Shown here: positions 1 to 10,492 of the stretch, in pieces | Numbering within the stretch: the first letter of the stretch is position 1 | Layout: the number at the start of each line of letters is the position of its first letter | Assembly (NCBI GenBank): GCA_945872825.1 | Contig: CAMCBD010000011.1 | Location: forward strand, 1 to 47,721 | From: Nitrosomonas ureae | GTDB taxonomy: Bacteria; Pseudomonadota; Gammaproteobacteria; Burkholderiales; Nitrosomonadaceae | DNA length: 47,721 nt | Reading direction: 5' to 3' | The notes under the pieces: generated by a model | Told to the model about the DNA's origin: nothing | What the model saw: only the letters and a program-made list of their open reading frames with translations | The model's database searches: none | Program-made: the position numbers and the translations under genes

Positions 1-105
1 CACCAGCTTCTTCGTTACCAAACCAATCGACTTCCCCATCTTCACTTGCTTGACCGCTTGTGCCTTGAACTCGATCGTGTATTCCTGCTTCGGTATCTTC
101 TTCAT
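1..105 (-). CDS. IS3-family transposase OrfA, N-terminal part (partial)
   Basis: The 35 visible codons start MKKIPKQEYTIEFKAQAVKQ and continue VKMGKSIGLVTKKL. This is the classic beginning of IS3/IS911-type OrfA proteins: a small helix-turn-helix DNA-binding protein (HTH_8 / transposase_8) that acts with the OrfB DDE integrase, usually made by a -1 frameshift fusion. The ATG at 105 is preceded by the purine-rich stretch ggaaga. The gene runs off the left edge, so it cannot be told whether the element is intact. The family call is firm from the N-terminal pattern; the subgroup is not determined. Confidence 0.8.
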   Translation of the reverse strand, partial: MKKIPKQEYTIEFKAQAVKQVKMGKSIGLVTKKLV

Positions 106-162
106 CGTCTTCCATTGTACGTCACCCTTGGAAGACTATTTCTCGGGGGGAAACTCACCTCA
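1..162 (-). mobile_element. 5' end of an IS3-family insertion sequence (truncated by window edge)
   Basis: The minus strand carries the start of an IS3-type OrfA transposase (1-105), preceded by about 55 bases of non-coding DNA. That leader begins on the minus strand with tgaggtgagtttcccccc, which fits the TGA-starting, C-rich terminal inverted repeats of many IS3-group elements. I therefore place the outer end tentatively at about 162. A short perfect inverted repeat, acctca-atatt-tgaggt (157-173), straddles this point. The other end, the OrfB integrase and any target duplication lie outside the window, so the boundary is inference. Confidence 0.55.
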
Positions 163-224
163 ATATTTGAGGTAATATAACTTAACCAATCCACCCTCAG
201 TATCAGTTTTTTTCGAGGCGAGTA

Positions 225-605
225 TTAATTCTTTTTTATAAGGTCTGGTGGTTTGCAATAAAAACTTGATGGAAACTCCACATTACGTTGCTTGTTTCTA
301 ATGACATCACCCCCCTCATTCACGCAAACCATAATAGCTTTATCCAAAATTGGAAAATACTCATTAGATCCCGGTTGTGCCGAAGTTGGTGGCACTTTCT
401 CTTTTATCCTCGCACATAGATCGTGTTCACCTGATTTTGACGAATTATCTTGCATGGCAGGCAATGGGCAGAGGCTACATGGATCTCCCGGACACAAACA
501 TCCCTTACAACTTGCAAGTACTGATGTTGCGATCATAACCAGCGACAAAGTACAAATAAAAATCACACTTACTTTCAGCAATAGTGCCCCTGGCGACATA
601 TACAT
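225..605 (-). CDS. Cys-rich predicted lipoprotein, function unknown
   Basis: I do not recognise a family. The 126-residue protein opens with a Lys-containing, strongly hydrophobic leader (about residues 7-31) ending in L-A-S-C, a good lipobox, so C33 would become the lipidated N-terminus of an envelope protein. A tight cysteine cluster follows at once, C33-x2-C36-x-C38-x4-C43-x2-C46, interspersed with Gly and Pro. Two or three more Cys occur later (around 64, 94 and 117). Such spacing suggests disulfide bonding or metal binding, but nothing proves either. The ATG at 605 has AAGGAA about 6 bases upstream; a second ATG follows two codons later. The gene sits alone beside an insertion sequence, which fits accessory DNA. 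A plus-strand ORF over the same stretch lacks these protein-like features. Confidence 0.6.
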   Translation of the reverse strand: MYMSPGALLLKVSVIFICTLSLVMIATSVLASCKGCLCPGDPCSLCPLPAMQDNSSKSGEHDLCARIKEKVPPTSAQPGSNEYFPILDKAIMVCVNEGGDVIRNKQRNVEFPSSFYCKPPDLIKKN

Positions 606-956
606 TCTAGTTCCTTATATTAGTAGTCAAATAATGTTTACAGATAGCAATGAACAAGCACTCACGCTTTTTGGTATACTGATTTTACAATATCTTAAGA
701 TACAATAGAGCAGTAGGGAAAAACATTGTGTAGGTTGCTTACATCGACTGTTTGATAGGTGAGCTATGAACTTATCTATTCTTTCGCCAGTGATCAGGTT
801 TTATTGAAAAAATCTTAATGTAGAACTTAATCGCTCCACATTGCAAAGATACATCGGTTCGCTGAATCATATGTTTCAAAGAATTTCGAATTCGCTCTTT
901 CCTTACCACATGAATACACCATAGAAACTTATGAATTAATGACTTAAAGGGTAATT
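606..956. other. Intergenic region between two divergent small genes
   Basis: This 351-base AT-rich stretch separates the minus-strand Cys-rich lipoprotein from the plus-strand coiled-coil gene and must hold both promoters. I see no tRNA, no strong hairpin and no open reading frame with coding character. The only clear signal is the ribosome-binding site aaaggg just before 957. Confidence 0.5.
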
Positions 957-1334
957 ATGAAGACTAACTCCAATTTTAGAGAATACAATCTCGCCATTTT
1001 ATTTACTAGAACTTGTTTCATTCTTTCTCTGAACGTCTTGGTTTTGCCTTTTGTGTATGCAGAAAATATTGCGGATCTTCAAAAAAATGCCAGTATTGCC
1101 TATGACAAAATGATGCAAGCCAAACAATCAGCGGATACTTTAAATAAGGATGCTGTTTTTGCCGAAAAGACATTGGCTGCAATTAAACAGAAATTAGCTG
1201 CAGCCGAGCGAGAAGCTGAAACTGCCAGGAAAAAATCAGAACAGGCTAGGATTTCAATGGAGCAGGCAATCAATCAATGGAAACAAGCTTCTGATGCGCT
1301 AGCTAATGAATGGGGAAAAACTGAAAGAAAATAA
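957..1334 (+). CDS. Secreted coiled-coil protein, function unknown
   Basis: The 125-residue product has a signal peptide: Lys/Arg near the start, a hydrophobic core at about 12-33, and a probable cut after VYA. No lipobox Cys is present, so it is probably periplasmic. The mature part is a continuous, highly charged Ala/Lys/Glu/Gln helix (about residues 40-115) with heptad-like spacing and no Pro or Gly, so an extended coiled coil is likely. An A-A-E-R-E-A-E-T-A-R-type stretch near residue 80 recalls TolA-like or Lpp-like envelope proteins, but I see no specific family signature. The start has aaaggg 8 bases upstream. It converges on the GNAT gene with only 6 bases between stop codons and no obvious terminator. 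Confidence 0.65.
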   Translation: MKTNSNFREYNLAILFTRTCFILSLNVLVLPFVYAENIADLQKNASIAYDKMMQAKQSADTLNKDAVFAEKTLAAIKQKLAAAEREAETARKKSEQARISMEQAINQWKQASDALANEWGKTERK

Positions 1335-1340
1335 CCTGGG

Positions 1341-1781
1341 CTAATTCCACTTCAAGAAAAGTATCATTTTGACATGCAGAATACCAGCCTCCACAAATTC
1401 TTCTCCAGAAACCTTGAATCCAAATTTTTCGTAGAATTTAACAGCGCTCGCTTGCGCATTGAGCATTGCTTTTTTTTGTTTATTCCGGATTCTTAATTCT
1501 TCCAGAATCTTTTGCAGCATGGCACTGCCATATCCTTTACCCCGCCATTCTTTTAATACCGCCATACGTCCAATATGACCATCCGGCAATAATCTTGCAG
1601 TCCCAACGGGTTGTCCATCAAAATTGCGTGCTAACACATGCATACTAATTGCATCAAATTCATCCCATTCCAGAGATTCCGGAACTTGCTGTTCATGTAT
1701 AAAAACTTCGGTTCGGATAGCACGTAAAGTGAGTGCCTCATCTTCCCAGCTCACGATATGTACCGAACGAGGGTCGCACAT
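1341..1781 (-). CDS. GNAT-family N-acetyltransferase (YjcF/ElaA-like)
   Basis: This 146-residue protein has the GNAT fold that transfers an acetyl group from acetyl-CoA to an amine. The acetyl-CoA pyrophosphate-binding motif is visible as EWRGKGYGSAML (about residues 77-88), preceded by the beta-4 strand HIGRMAVL. A C-terminal AVKFYEKFGFKVSG motif matches the usual Tyr-containing alpha-4/beta-7 region. The N-terminal signature IRTEVFIHEQQVP is typical of the YjcF/ElaA group of small stand-alone acetyltransferases, whose substrates are mostly unknown. It lies 53 bases downstream of purA on the same strand and may be read through from it. The ATG at 1781 has no strong Shine-Dalgarno. Confidence 0.85.
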   Translation of the reverse strand: MCDPRSVHIVSWEDEALTLRAIRTEVFIHEQQVPESLEWDEFDAISMHVLARNFDGQPVGTARLLPDGHIGRMAVLKEWRGKGYGSAMLQKILEELRIRNKQKKAMLNAQASAVKFYEKFGFKVSGEEFVEAGILHVKMILFLKWN

Positions 1782-1834
1782 GATTTACTGCTTGCAGTTG
1801 GTTAGTTGTTACTACATTGAGAAACCAATGCCCA

Positions 1835-4317
<2,483 letters not shown>

Positions 4318-4361
4318 ATTTATGATCGACAAATTGTCAGCGAGAAGAATAGAAAATAATG

Positions 4362-4547
4362 TTAACTTACGATAAGTAACAACATTAATCCAATCAGCAT
4401 TGAAGTCAGACCAATAAAACGTATCTGATGATCATTAATTTCAATCATTTTTCTAAATGCTTCTCTCCAAGTCTGGGGAGATAAAAATGGCAGCATCCCT
4501 TCTAGAATTAACATCAAGGCAATCGCAATCAGAAAATTTTCCCACAT
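4362..4547 (-). CDS. DUF2065 family small membrane protein (YjeT-like)
   Basis: This 61-residue protein has two hydrophobic helices (about residues 4-21 and 43-60) joined by a short loop containing PFLSPQTWREAF and the R-x-x-G-L pair before the second helix. That is the pattern of DUF2065/YjeT. The family is found beside hflC and hisZ/purA in many Proteobacteria and is of unknown function, with an inner-membrane location expected. Here it opens the transcription unit that continues with hisZ and purA, just downstream of the hflC terminator, so its promoter should lie at about 4550-4600. Confidence 0.85.
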   Translation of the reverse strand: MWENFLIAIALMLILEGMLPFLSPQTWREAFRKMIEINDHQIRFIGLTSMLIGLMLLLIVS

Positions 4548-4600
4548 ATTAATACAGCTCCTGCTATATCAGGCATTCATTATGTTTTCTAAAATAGAAG

Positions 4601-4661
4601 AAAAAATTAAGAGGTTCTGTGTAATCGAGTATAAAAATATCCACGATCTTCAGAACCTCTT
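4601..4661 (-). terminator. Rho-independent terminator after hflC
   Basis: On the minus strand an 11-base-pair stem, aagaggttctg (4609-4619) with cagaacctctt (4651-4661), encloses a 31-base loop and is followed by the T-rich run taattttttcttct. It lies 138 bases past the hflC stop codon. It separates hfq-hflX-hflK-hflC from DUF2065-hisZ-purA. Confidence 0.75.
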
Positions 4662-4798
4662 TATAAATCAATATATGACAAAATTACATATATTCACTAC
4701 GTGAGAAGACCATAGACTGAAACTTACTCTTTAATAAGAAAATCTTAGTGGAATATTTGGACCTAACACCTATCATCATTCAATCACAATCCCTGATT

Positions 4799-5674
4799 TT
4801 ATTTACTAACAGCAGGATTTTTCAAGTATTTGAAAAAATCAGAGGTAGGTTCAAGAACCAACATATCTCCTTTATTCTTGAAAGATTGTTTATAGGCATC
4901 AACACTACGCCAGAAAGCATAGAATTCGGCGTCTTTCTGAAAAGCGTTTGAATAGGTTGCGGCTGCTTGGCTATCACCATCACCCATCGTTTTCTGAGCT
5001 TCTCGATATGCTTCTGCCATTATGACTTCACGTTGTCTATCGGCATCGGCACGAATTTTTTCCGATTCAGCCGCACCGGTAGAACGTAATTCATTGGCAA
5101 CCCTTTTACGTTCTGCTTCCATACGTCTATATACCGATTCACTGACTTCCTGGGGCAGATCCACTCGTTTCAAGCGTACGTCAACAACTTCTACTCCAAT
5201 CGAACGAGCATCACTATCAGCTTTCTGACGCATAATTTCCATAATAACATCACGCTCACCCGAGACTACATCATGAACTGTACGGTTACCAAATTCATCA
5301 CGTATACTTGCATTAATAGTTTGCGCTAAACGTGTTTGCGCTAAATTTTCATCACCCCGAACGCTGATATAGTATTGTTTAACGTCTACAATACGCCATT
5401 TCACAAACAAATCTACCAAAACGTTCTTTTTCTCTGAAGTAATAAAGCGCTCAGGTTCTTCAGTGTTCATCGTCAAAATGCGTTTCTCAAAAAAACGTAC
5501 ATTTTGTGCGATAGGAATCTTGAAATAAAGACCAGGTTCCGTTTTAACATCAATCACTTCCCCTAGTTGAAACAAAATAGCTTGTTGCCGCTGATCTACA
5601 ATATAGATAGCGGAACTTCCCAGAAAAAACACTGCAATGATGATCCCTGAAAATACTGATGTAAAATTTTTCAT
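4799..5674 (-). CDS. hflC: HflC, subunit of the FtsH-modulating SPFH complex
   Basis: HflC with HflK forms a large periplasm-facing cage in the inner membrane that surrounds the FtsH protease and modulates its degradation of membrane proteins. The 291-residue protein has one N-terminal transmembrane helix (about residues 8-27) followed by the SPFH/band 7 domain: DQRQQAILFQLGEV, then GLYFKIP, then the R-x-D-L-P-x-E region near 175. A charged Ala/Glu/Arg-rich coiled coil follows (about 185-245) with repeated EA and AE steps. Its start codon abuts the hflK stop without a gap, so the two are translationally coupled. Confidence 0.97.
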   Translation of the reverse strand: MKNFTSVFSGIIIAVFFLGSSAIYIVDQRQQAILFQLGEVIDVKTEPGLYFKIPIAQNVRFFEKRILTMNTEEPERFITSEKKNVLVDLFVKWRIVDVKQYYISVRGDENLAQTRLAQTINASIRDEFGNRTVHDVVSGERDVIMEIMRQKADSDARSIGVEVVDVRLKRVDLPQEVSESVYRRMEAERKRVANELRSTGAAESEKIRADADRQREVIMAEAYREAQKTMGDGDSQAAATYSNAFQKDAEFYAFWRSVDAYKQSFKNKGDMLVLEPTSDFFKYLKNPAVSK

Positions 5675-6853
5675 CTATCTTATCTCCCGTTCGCGACTAC
5701 GAAAAGACTCTCGTGCTCGCATTCCACTATCTGGGGCTGCCTCCTGCACCATTGGCTGCGCGGTTACTGATGAAACTGACGTTGATCCACTCATATTTAT
5801 TAGCTTATCTATAGGTAAGTACATGATATTATTACCATTCTTCTGATCAACGAGAATCTTACTGGTATTAGAGAGTACCTGTTGCATCATGTCCAGATAC
5901 AAACGTTCGCGTGTCACCTTGGGAGCTTTACTATATTCCACAAGAATTTGTTCAAAACGACTGGCGTCACCCTCGGCACTTACAATCACTCGTTGTTTAT
6001 ATCCTTCAGATTCTTGAATCAATCGGGCAGCATTACCAACAGCTCTTGGAATCACATCGTTGGCATAAGCTTGTCCCTCATTCTTTTGCCGCTCTCTATC
6101 TTGTCCTGCTTTTACTGCATCATCAAATGCAGCTTGAACCTGCTCTGGCGGTTGCGCATTCTGCATAGTCACTTTGCTGATAGAGATACCTATCTCATAA
6201 CGATCTAGAATTTTCTGCATCAGTTGGGTCGCATTGGCTGCAACTTGCTCACGCCCTTCATAAAGAACATAGTCCATTTTACTCTTACCAATCACTTGCC
6301 TTATCGCAGTCTCAGCTGCTTGTAGAACTGCTTCTTCAGGATTTCTATTTTTAAACAGAAAGCTCTCTGGATTATTCAATATATATTGCACCGCAAACTG
6401 AATATCTATGATGTTCTCATCATCAGTCAACATCAATGACTCCCGGAGTACCTTGCTTCTTACATTATTACGATAACCAATTTCAACTGTACGAACCTGA
6501 CTGACATTCACTATTTCTACTTTCTCAATAGGATAAGGTAAATGCCAACGCAAGCCTGCCGGAGTAGTATCAGTATATTGACCAAAACGTAATACAACAC
6601 CTCTATGGCCTTCATCCACAATATAAAAACCGCTTGCCAGCCACACCACCACGAGCAAGCCGAGAATCAGTGCGATACTACCGCCACTCTGCTGTTTAGG
6701 GCCTTGAGTATTTGAGCCCTCATCACCTCCACCACCTTTTTTTTGTCCGAAAATATTATTGATCTTTTTATTAACATTGCGCAGCACATCATCCAAATCT
6801 GGTGGACCGGAATCGCCTTTATTTTTTCCCCATTGTGGATCATTTAATCCCAT
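5675..6853 (-). CDS. hflK: HflK, subunit of the FtsH-modulating SPFH complex
   Basis: HflK is the partner of HflC in the FtsH-regulating membrane complex. The 392-residue product has the typical cytoplasmic, Gly/Pro/Asp-rich N-terminus (GLNDPQWGKNKGDSGPPDLD) and a poly-Gly/Gln linker. One transmembrane helix (about residues 58-77) and a band 7 domain starting VDEGHRGVVLRFG come next. The AQPPEQVQAAFDDAVKAGQD segment before the C-terminal coiled coil is a strong HflK signature. The last about 40 residues are Ser/Thr- and Arg-rich and probably disordered. It lies 21 bases downstream of hflX in the hfq operon. Confidence 0.97.
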   Translation of the reverse strand: MGLNDPQWGKNKGDSGPPDLDDVLRNVNKKINNIFGQKKGGGGDEGSNTQGPKQQSGGSIALILGLLVVVWLASGFYIVDEGHRGVVLRFGQYTDTTPAGLRWHLPYPIEKVEIVNVSQVRTVEIGYRNNVRSKVLRESLMLTDDENIIDIQFAVQYILNNPESFLFKNRNPEEAVLQAAETAIRQVIGKSKMDYVLYEGREQVAANATQLMQKILDRYEIGISISKVTMQNAQPPEQVQAAFDDAVKAGQDRERQKNEGQAYANDVIPRAVGNAARLIQESEGYKQRVIVSAEGDASRFEQILVEYSKAPKVTRERLYLDMMQQVLSNTSKILVDQKNGNNIMYLPIDKLINMSGSTSVSSVTAQPMVQEAAPDSGMRARESFRSREREIR

Positions 6854-6874
6854 ATTAATTCCTGTTTTGTTCGT

Positions 6875-8062
6875 TTAAAAAAGTTCTTGTACCGTAGCAC
6901 AACCTCCAATTACTCTCTTAATATCTGTAGATTGCTCATGCATTCTCTTGGAGTTTTCCACAAGTGCTTCTGTCAATGCTAATCTTACAAACTCTATCCC
7001 CTCGCCTGTTTTTGCACTTAAACGAATACGTGATATTCTACCATATTCATCGCGCGTGCAACCTTTGCCGTCTACAGCCAAATCAGTTAGATCAATCTTG
7101 TTTAAGATTAAAACTTGAGGAATTGTATCAGCACCAATTTCTTTTAATATCTTATTAACTTCTTCGATCTGTTCATCACGATTCGAACCATTGGCATCTA
7201 TTACGTGAAGCAGTATATCGGCCTGAATAGTTTCCTCAAGCGTTGCACGAAAGGCTGCCACTAACGTATGCGGTAATTCGCGGATAAATCCTACTGTATC
7301 CGAAATTACTACCGAACCGCCTTCAGAGAGGAATAGTTTTCGTGTTGTCGTGTCCAATGTGGCAAACAGCTGATCAGCAGCGAATGATTGCGCACGCGCT
7401 AATTTATTAAATAAAGTCGATTTTCCTGTATTGGTGTAACCAACTATAGATACCGAAAGTACATTTGTACGCTGTCTTAATCGTCTTTGGACGTTACGTT
7501 GACGCTGCAAGGCTGAAAGTTTTTCTTTAAGTAACTTAACTCGCTTTTTAATTAATCGTCGATCTGTTTCCAGTTGAGTCTCACCAGGACCACGCAAACC
7601 AATACCACCTTTTTGTCTTTCAAGATGAGTCCATCCACGTATCAGTCGTGTTGCAAGATGTTCTAACTGAGCTAGTTCCACTTGTAACTTTCCTTCATGA
7701 CTCTTAGCGCGCTGAGAAAAAATATAGAGAATCAAGCTAGTACGATCGATGACATTACAATTTAAGCGTAAGGACAAGTTACGTTGCTGAGCTGGGGACA
7801 AGTCATGATTAAATATTACCAGCGAAACTTCATGCTGCGATAATAATTGTGCTATTTCATCAACCTTTCCGCTTCCAATATAGGTTGTTGAATCAGGGCG
7901 AGAACGCTTTCCTTCTACAACAGCCAGAACCTGTAGCTTAGCGCTAATAGCCAACTGCTCTAACTCTTTCAGGCTATCTTTATGTGCAGCACTACCAAAG
8001 TCGAGACCAACAAGTATTGCTGGATTAATAGCTTTTATTCTAGCCATGCCTGATTCAGGCAT
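6875..8062 (-). CDS. hflX: GTPase HflX, ribosome-associated
   Basis: HflX is a translational GTPase that binds the 50S subunit and splits stalled or stress-damaged 70S ribosomes. The 395-residue protein has the HflX N-terminal domain and the diagnostic GIGLRGPGETQLETDRR segment, followed by the G domain: P-loop GYTNTGKST (about 206-214), G3 DTVGF and G4 NKID. Its ATG at 8062 overlaps the hfq stop by one base (TGATG), indicating translational coupling. A second in-frame ATG five codons on (MARIKAINPAIL) is an alternative start. The C-terminus ends soon after the G domain, as is usual. Confidence 0.96.
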   Translation of the reverse strand: MPESGMARIKAINPAILVGLDFGSAAHKDSLKELEQLAISAKLQVLAVVEGKRSRPDSTTYIGSGKVDEIAQLLSQHEVSLVIFNHDLSPAQQRNLSLRLNCNVIDRTSLILYIFSQRAKSHEGKLQVELAQLEHLATRLIRGWTHLERQKGGIGLRGPGETQLETDRRLIKKRVKLLKEKLSALQRQRNVQRRLRQRTNVLSVSIVGYTNTGKSTLFNKLARAQSFAADQLFATLDTTTRKLFLSEGGSVVISDTVGFIRELPHTLVAAFRATLEETIQADILLHVIDANGSNRDEQIEEVNKILKEIGADTIPQVLILNKIDLTDLAVDGKGCTRDEYGRISRIRLSAKTGEGIEFVRLALTEALVENSKRMHEQSTDIKRVIGGCATVQELF

Positions 8063-8307
8063 CAGGTATCACGAGCTTCCATTGTTTCAATAGGAATAGT
8101 AACAGCTCTTGCAGGCACTACTGTAGAGATTGCGTGCTTGTATACCATTTGCGTAACTGAGTTTTTCAACAGTACTACATATTGATCAAATGAATCAATT
8201 TGTCCTTGCAATTTAATACCATTCACTAAATATATCGATACCGGAATATGTTCTTTCCGCAATATGTTTAGAAATGGATCTTGCAGTAACTGTCCCTTGT
8301 TACCCAT
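8062..8307 (-). CDS. hfq: RNA chaperone Hfq
   Basis: Hfq forms a hexameric ring that pairs small regulatory RNAs with mRNAs. The 81-residue sequence has the proximal-face Gln-x-x-Leu-Q-D-P-F-L-N motif at about residues 6-14. Sm1 runs through [20 protein letters not shown] and Sm2 includes YKHAIST with the RNA-contacting K-H pair. The C-terminal tail is short, as in many Betaproteobacteria. The start has the strong ribosome-binding site aggga with good spacing. It heads the hfq-hflX-hflK-hflC operon, the order seen in E. coli. Confidence 0.98.
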   Translation of the reverse strand: MGNKGQLLQDPFLNILRKEHIPVSIYLVNGIKLQGQIDSFDQYVVLLKNSVTQMVYKHAISTVVPARAVTIPIETMEARDT

Positions 8308-8451
8308 AGGTAACTCCCTATTCTAATTATTGGTTATTGGAATAAATAGTGACTCTACTTTATTTTTATTTGTAAATCTATAACAGATTGTACTAATACG
8401 GTAGAACCATCAAATTAAATCAATTGTTTCTTGTCAGAATTATCGTTACAT

Positions 8452-8493
8452 TGCAAGCATCCAGGTTATGTTCATAACACCTGGATGCTTGCA
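8452..8493. terminator. Perfect 15-bp hairpin between the peroxidase gene and hfq
   Basis: Bases 8452-8466 (tgcaagcatccaggt) pair perfectly with 8479-8493, leaving a 12-base loop that can form three more pairs (tat/ata). It lies 60 bases beyond the peroxidase stop codon and is most simply that gene's terminator. Neither side has a clear run of T, so intrinsic termination is not assured. A Rho-assisted or RNA-stabilising role is possible. Confidence 0.55.
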
Positions 8494-8553
8494 TTTGACT
8501 TCCACTTCAAGAAAATTCAACAAAATTGCTTCTGATTTTTAAATTCTAAAAAA

Positions 8554-9546
8554 TTAAAACGGTACTGGTCTTGGCGTACTATTGTTGGAAGGCGGAAGGA
8601 TCGGCAGTTTGATATCAGGTTGCTCACCGGTTAATGTTTTTAGGAAAGCAACAATACTATCAATTTCCTTCTTGTTAAAATCACGATCTAATTGCACTTT
8701 ACCCATGGTCTTTACAGCATCTTCTAATGTTGCTACAGCCCCATCATGAAAGTAGGGGTAAGTGAGTTCAATATTACGCAAAGTTGGTACTTTAAACACA
8801 TTTAAATCAGTATCTTTACCAGTAACTGCTTTTCGTCCTTCCGCTTTACTTTCGGTTTTATAAGGGTGATGCACACCAAACTTCTGATATAGTGTCCCGC
8901 CTACAGCCGGTCCATTATGGCAACCGGAGCAACCGCTACTCTTAAATAACTCATACCCTTCCAGCTCCTGCTGATTCAGAGCTTTCTTGTCACCTTCCAG
9001 CCATTTATCAAAACGTGATCCAGGCGTAACTAATGTTTCTTCAAAAGCTGCAATTGCGCTGGTTACTCGATCAATATCAACCTGATCAGAACCGAATGCT
9101 TTTTGAAAATAACCACGGTATTGAGGAATAGATTGTATTACATCAACAGCTAGTTTATGTGTAGAACCCATTTCTCCTGGATTTGCAATTGGACCACCCG
9201 CTTGTTCTTTTAGATCCTTAGCGCGCCCATCCCAAAATTGAGCTAAAATCATACTGGCATTTAATACAGTAGGTGCATTAATAGGCCCTTGATGCCATTT
9301 ATGACCGATAGAGCTCGGAATATTATCTGTTCCACCCATACTCAAATTATGGCAAGAATTACAGGAAATAAATCCGGATTTCGATAAGCGTGGATCAAAA
9401 AATAACATTTTACCCAGTTCAACCATATCAGCATTTGTTACTTTAGCAGCTTTAATGGGCTGGATAGGTTCATTGGCTGAAGCATTAATCGAAGTGACAA
9501 GAACGCCTATCGATAACAGTGACGCAACCAGTGTACGTATCTTCAT
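8554..9546 (-). CDS. Di-haem cytochrome c peroxidase, periplasmic
   Basis: This enzyme reduces hydrogen peroxide to water in the periplasm using electrons from a small cytochrome c. The 330-residue precursor has a signal peptide cut after ASA (residue 24). It carries two haem c attachment motifs, CNSCH (62-66) and CSGCH (206-210), the hallmark of the CcpA/MauG family. Other conserved segments are FFDPRLS, FWDGRAKDLKEQA, VPTLRNIELTYPYFHDG and the C-terminal ILPPSN. From memory the sequence is close to the structurally known N. europaea peroxidase, which works without prior reduction of the high-potential haem. Whether this protein shares that trait cannot be read from the sequence alone. The start has the ribosome-binding site agggagaa. 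It appears monocistronic. Confidence 0.96.
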   Translation of the reverse strand: MKIRTLVASLLSIGVLVTSINASANEPIQPIKAAKVTNADMVELGKMLFFDPRLSKSGFISCNSCHNLSMGGTDNIPSSIGHKWHQGPINAPTVLNASMILAQFWDGRAKDLKEQAGGPIANPGEMGSTHKLAVDVIQSIPQYRGYFQKAFGSDQVDIDRVTSAIAAFEETLVTPGSRFDKWLEGDKKALNQQELEGYELFKSSGCSGCHNGPAVGGTLYQKFGVHHPYKTESKAEGRKAVTGKDTDLNVFKVPTLRNIELTYPYFHDGAVATLEDAVKTMGKVQLDRDFNKKEIDSIVAFLKTLTGEQPDIKLPILPPSNNSTPRPVPF

Positions 9547-9724
9547 CGGTATTCTCCCTAAGTATATATAATAAAACAGCTGTAATGGCGCAGCCGATTA
9601 CGCCTGATGAAACACCCACAGATGGGAATCTTTTAAAAACAAAGTGAGGCAATTCTACCCCGTTTCTTAAAATTTACTGGGTAATAACTTAAATAACCCT
9701 TAAAAATACTTTATATCAAGCGGA

Positions 9725-10285
9725 TTATTCATTCACTTCCAGATGATTAATTAAAATTTCTCTTGTTTCACTGGCTAAATTATTTTTATCATGACCCATA
9801 CTTTGACATGGATCCGTTTTTAACAATCGTGATAATTCTGTCAGTGCTTGTTTGTAAACTTTACGCTTAAACTCTACAACTGAATCTAATTCGACCCAAT
9901 ATTGATTCCAGCGCCAAGCGTCAAATTCTGGATGCGCACTTCCACGTAACGAAACATCGCTATCGCGCCCTATCAAACGCAACAAATACCAAATTTGCTT
10001 TTGGCCTTTGTAATTTCCACGCCACTCACGCCTAATCCAGCGATCAGGGACTTCATATCGCAGCCAGTCGCGCGTTCGTCCAACAATCTCAACGTGATTT
10101 GGATACAAACCTATTTCTTCGGTTAATTCCCGATACATGGCTTGTTCAGGACCTTCTCCCGACTTAATACCACCTTGTGGAAATTGCCAAGAATTTTGTC
10201 TTATGCGCTTACCCCAAAATACTTCATTCTTTGAATTCAGCAGGATAATACCAACATTGGGGCGATATCCGTTACGGTCAATCAT
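9725..10285 (-). CDS. rppH: RNA 5' pyrophosphohydrolase (Nudix)
   Basis: RppH removes pyrophosphate from the 5' triphosphate of mRNAs and so triggers RNase E-dependent decay. The start [17 protein letters not shown] is the family's typical N-terminus. The 23-residue Nudix box spans 38-60, with Gly38, Glu44, Arg52-Glu53 and Glu56-Glu57 as the metal-binding core. WFPQGG-type residues (SWQFPQGG) precede it, and [12 protein letters not shown] in the middle is also characteristic. The length of 186 residues is slightly above the usual 160-180; the last about 25 residues form a polar tail. It is divergent from proS, as in several Betaproteobacteria. Confidence 0.95.
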   Translation of the reverse strand: MIDRNGYRPNVGIILLNSKNEVFWGKRIRQNSWQFPQGGIKSGEGPEQAMYRELTEEIGLYPNHVEIVGRTRDWLRYEVPDRWIRREWRGNYKGQKQIWYLLRLIGRDSDVSLRGSAHPEFDAWRWNQYWVELDSVVEFKRKVYKQALTELSRLLKTDPCQSMGHDKNNLASETREILINHLEVNE

Positions 10286-10462
10286 GTGAATTACTCATTT
10301 GACCCATCAAATGGGTAGATTTTTTCATACTTTACTATAGATTGAAAGTGCCTATAAAACAAAAACCCCATACCTTGGAGAGATTCTATCTATTTAAGTT
10401 GATTATCTATCCATAACGATAGACTAATCCGCACTTCACCAAGTATTTCAAGGTAAAATTAC

Positions 10463-10468
10463 TATAAT
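10463..10468 (+). promoter_or_regulatory. Possible -10 element of proS
   Basis: A TATAAT hexamer lies at 10463-10468 in the rppH-proS divergent region. Transcription would begin near 10475, leaving a leader of about 18 bases before the ATG at 10493 but too little for the ATG at 10481. No convincing -35 is seen at the usual distance, so this is a candidate only. Confidence 0.35.
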
Positions 10469-10492
10469 TTTATTATCATAATGGAATCACTC

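Noticed and set aside
292-708. Plus-strand 138-codon frame opposite the Cys-rich lipoprotein gene
   Set aside because: No ribosome-binding site, signal or fold; the minus-strand frame has a signal peptide, lipobox and good ribosome-binding site.
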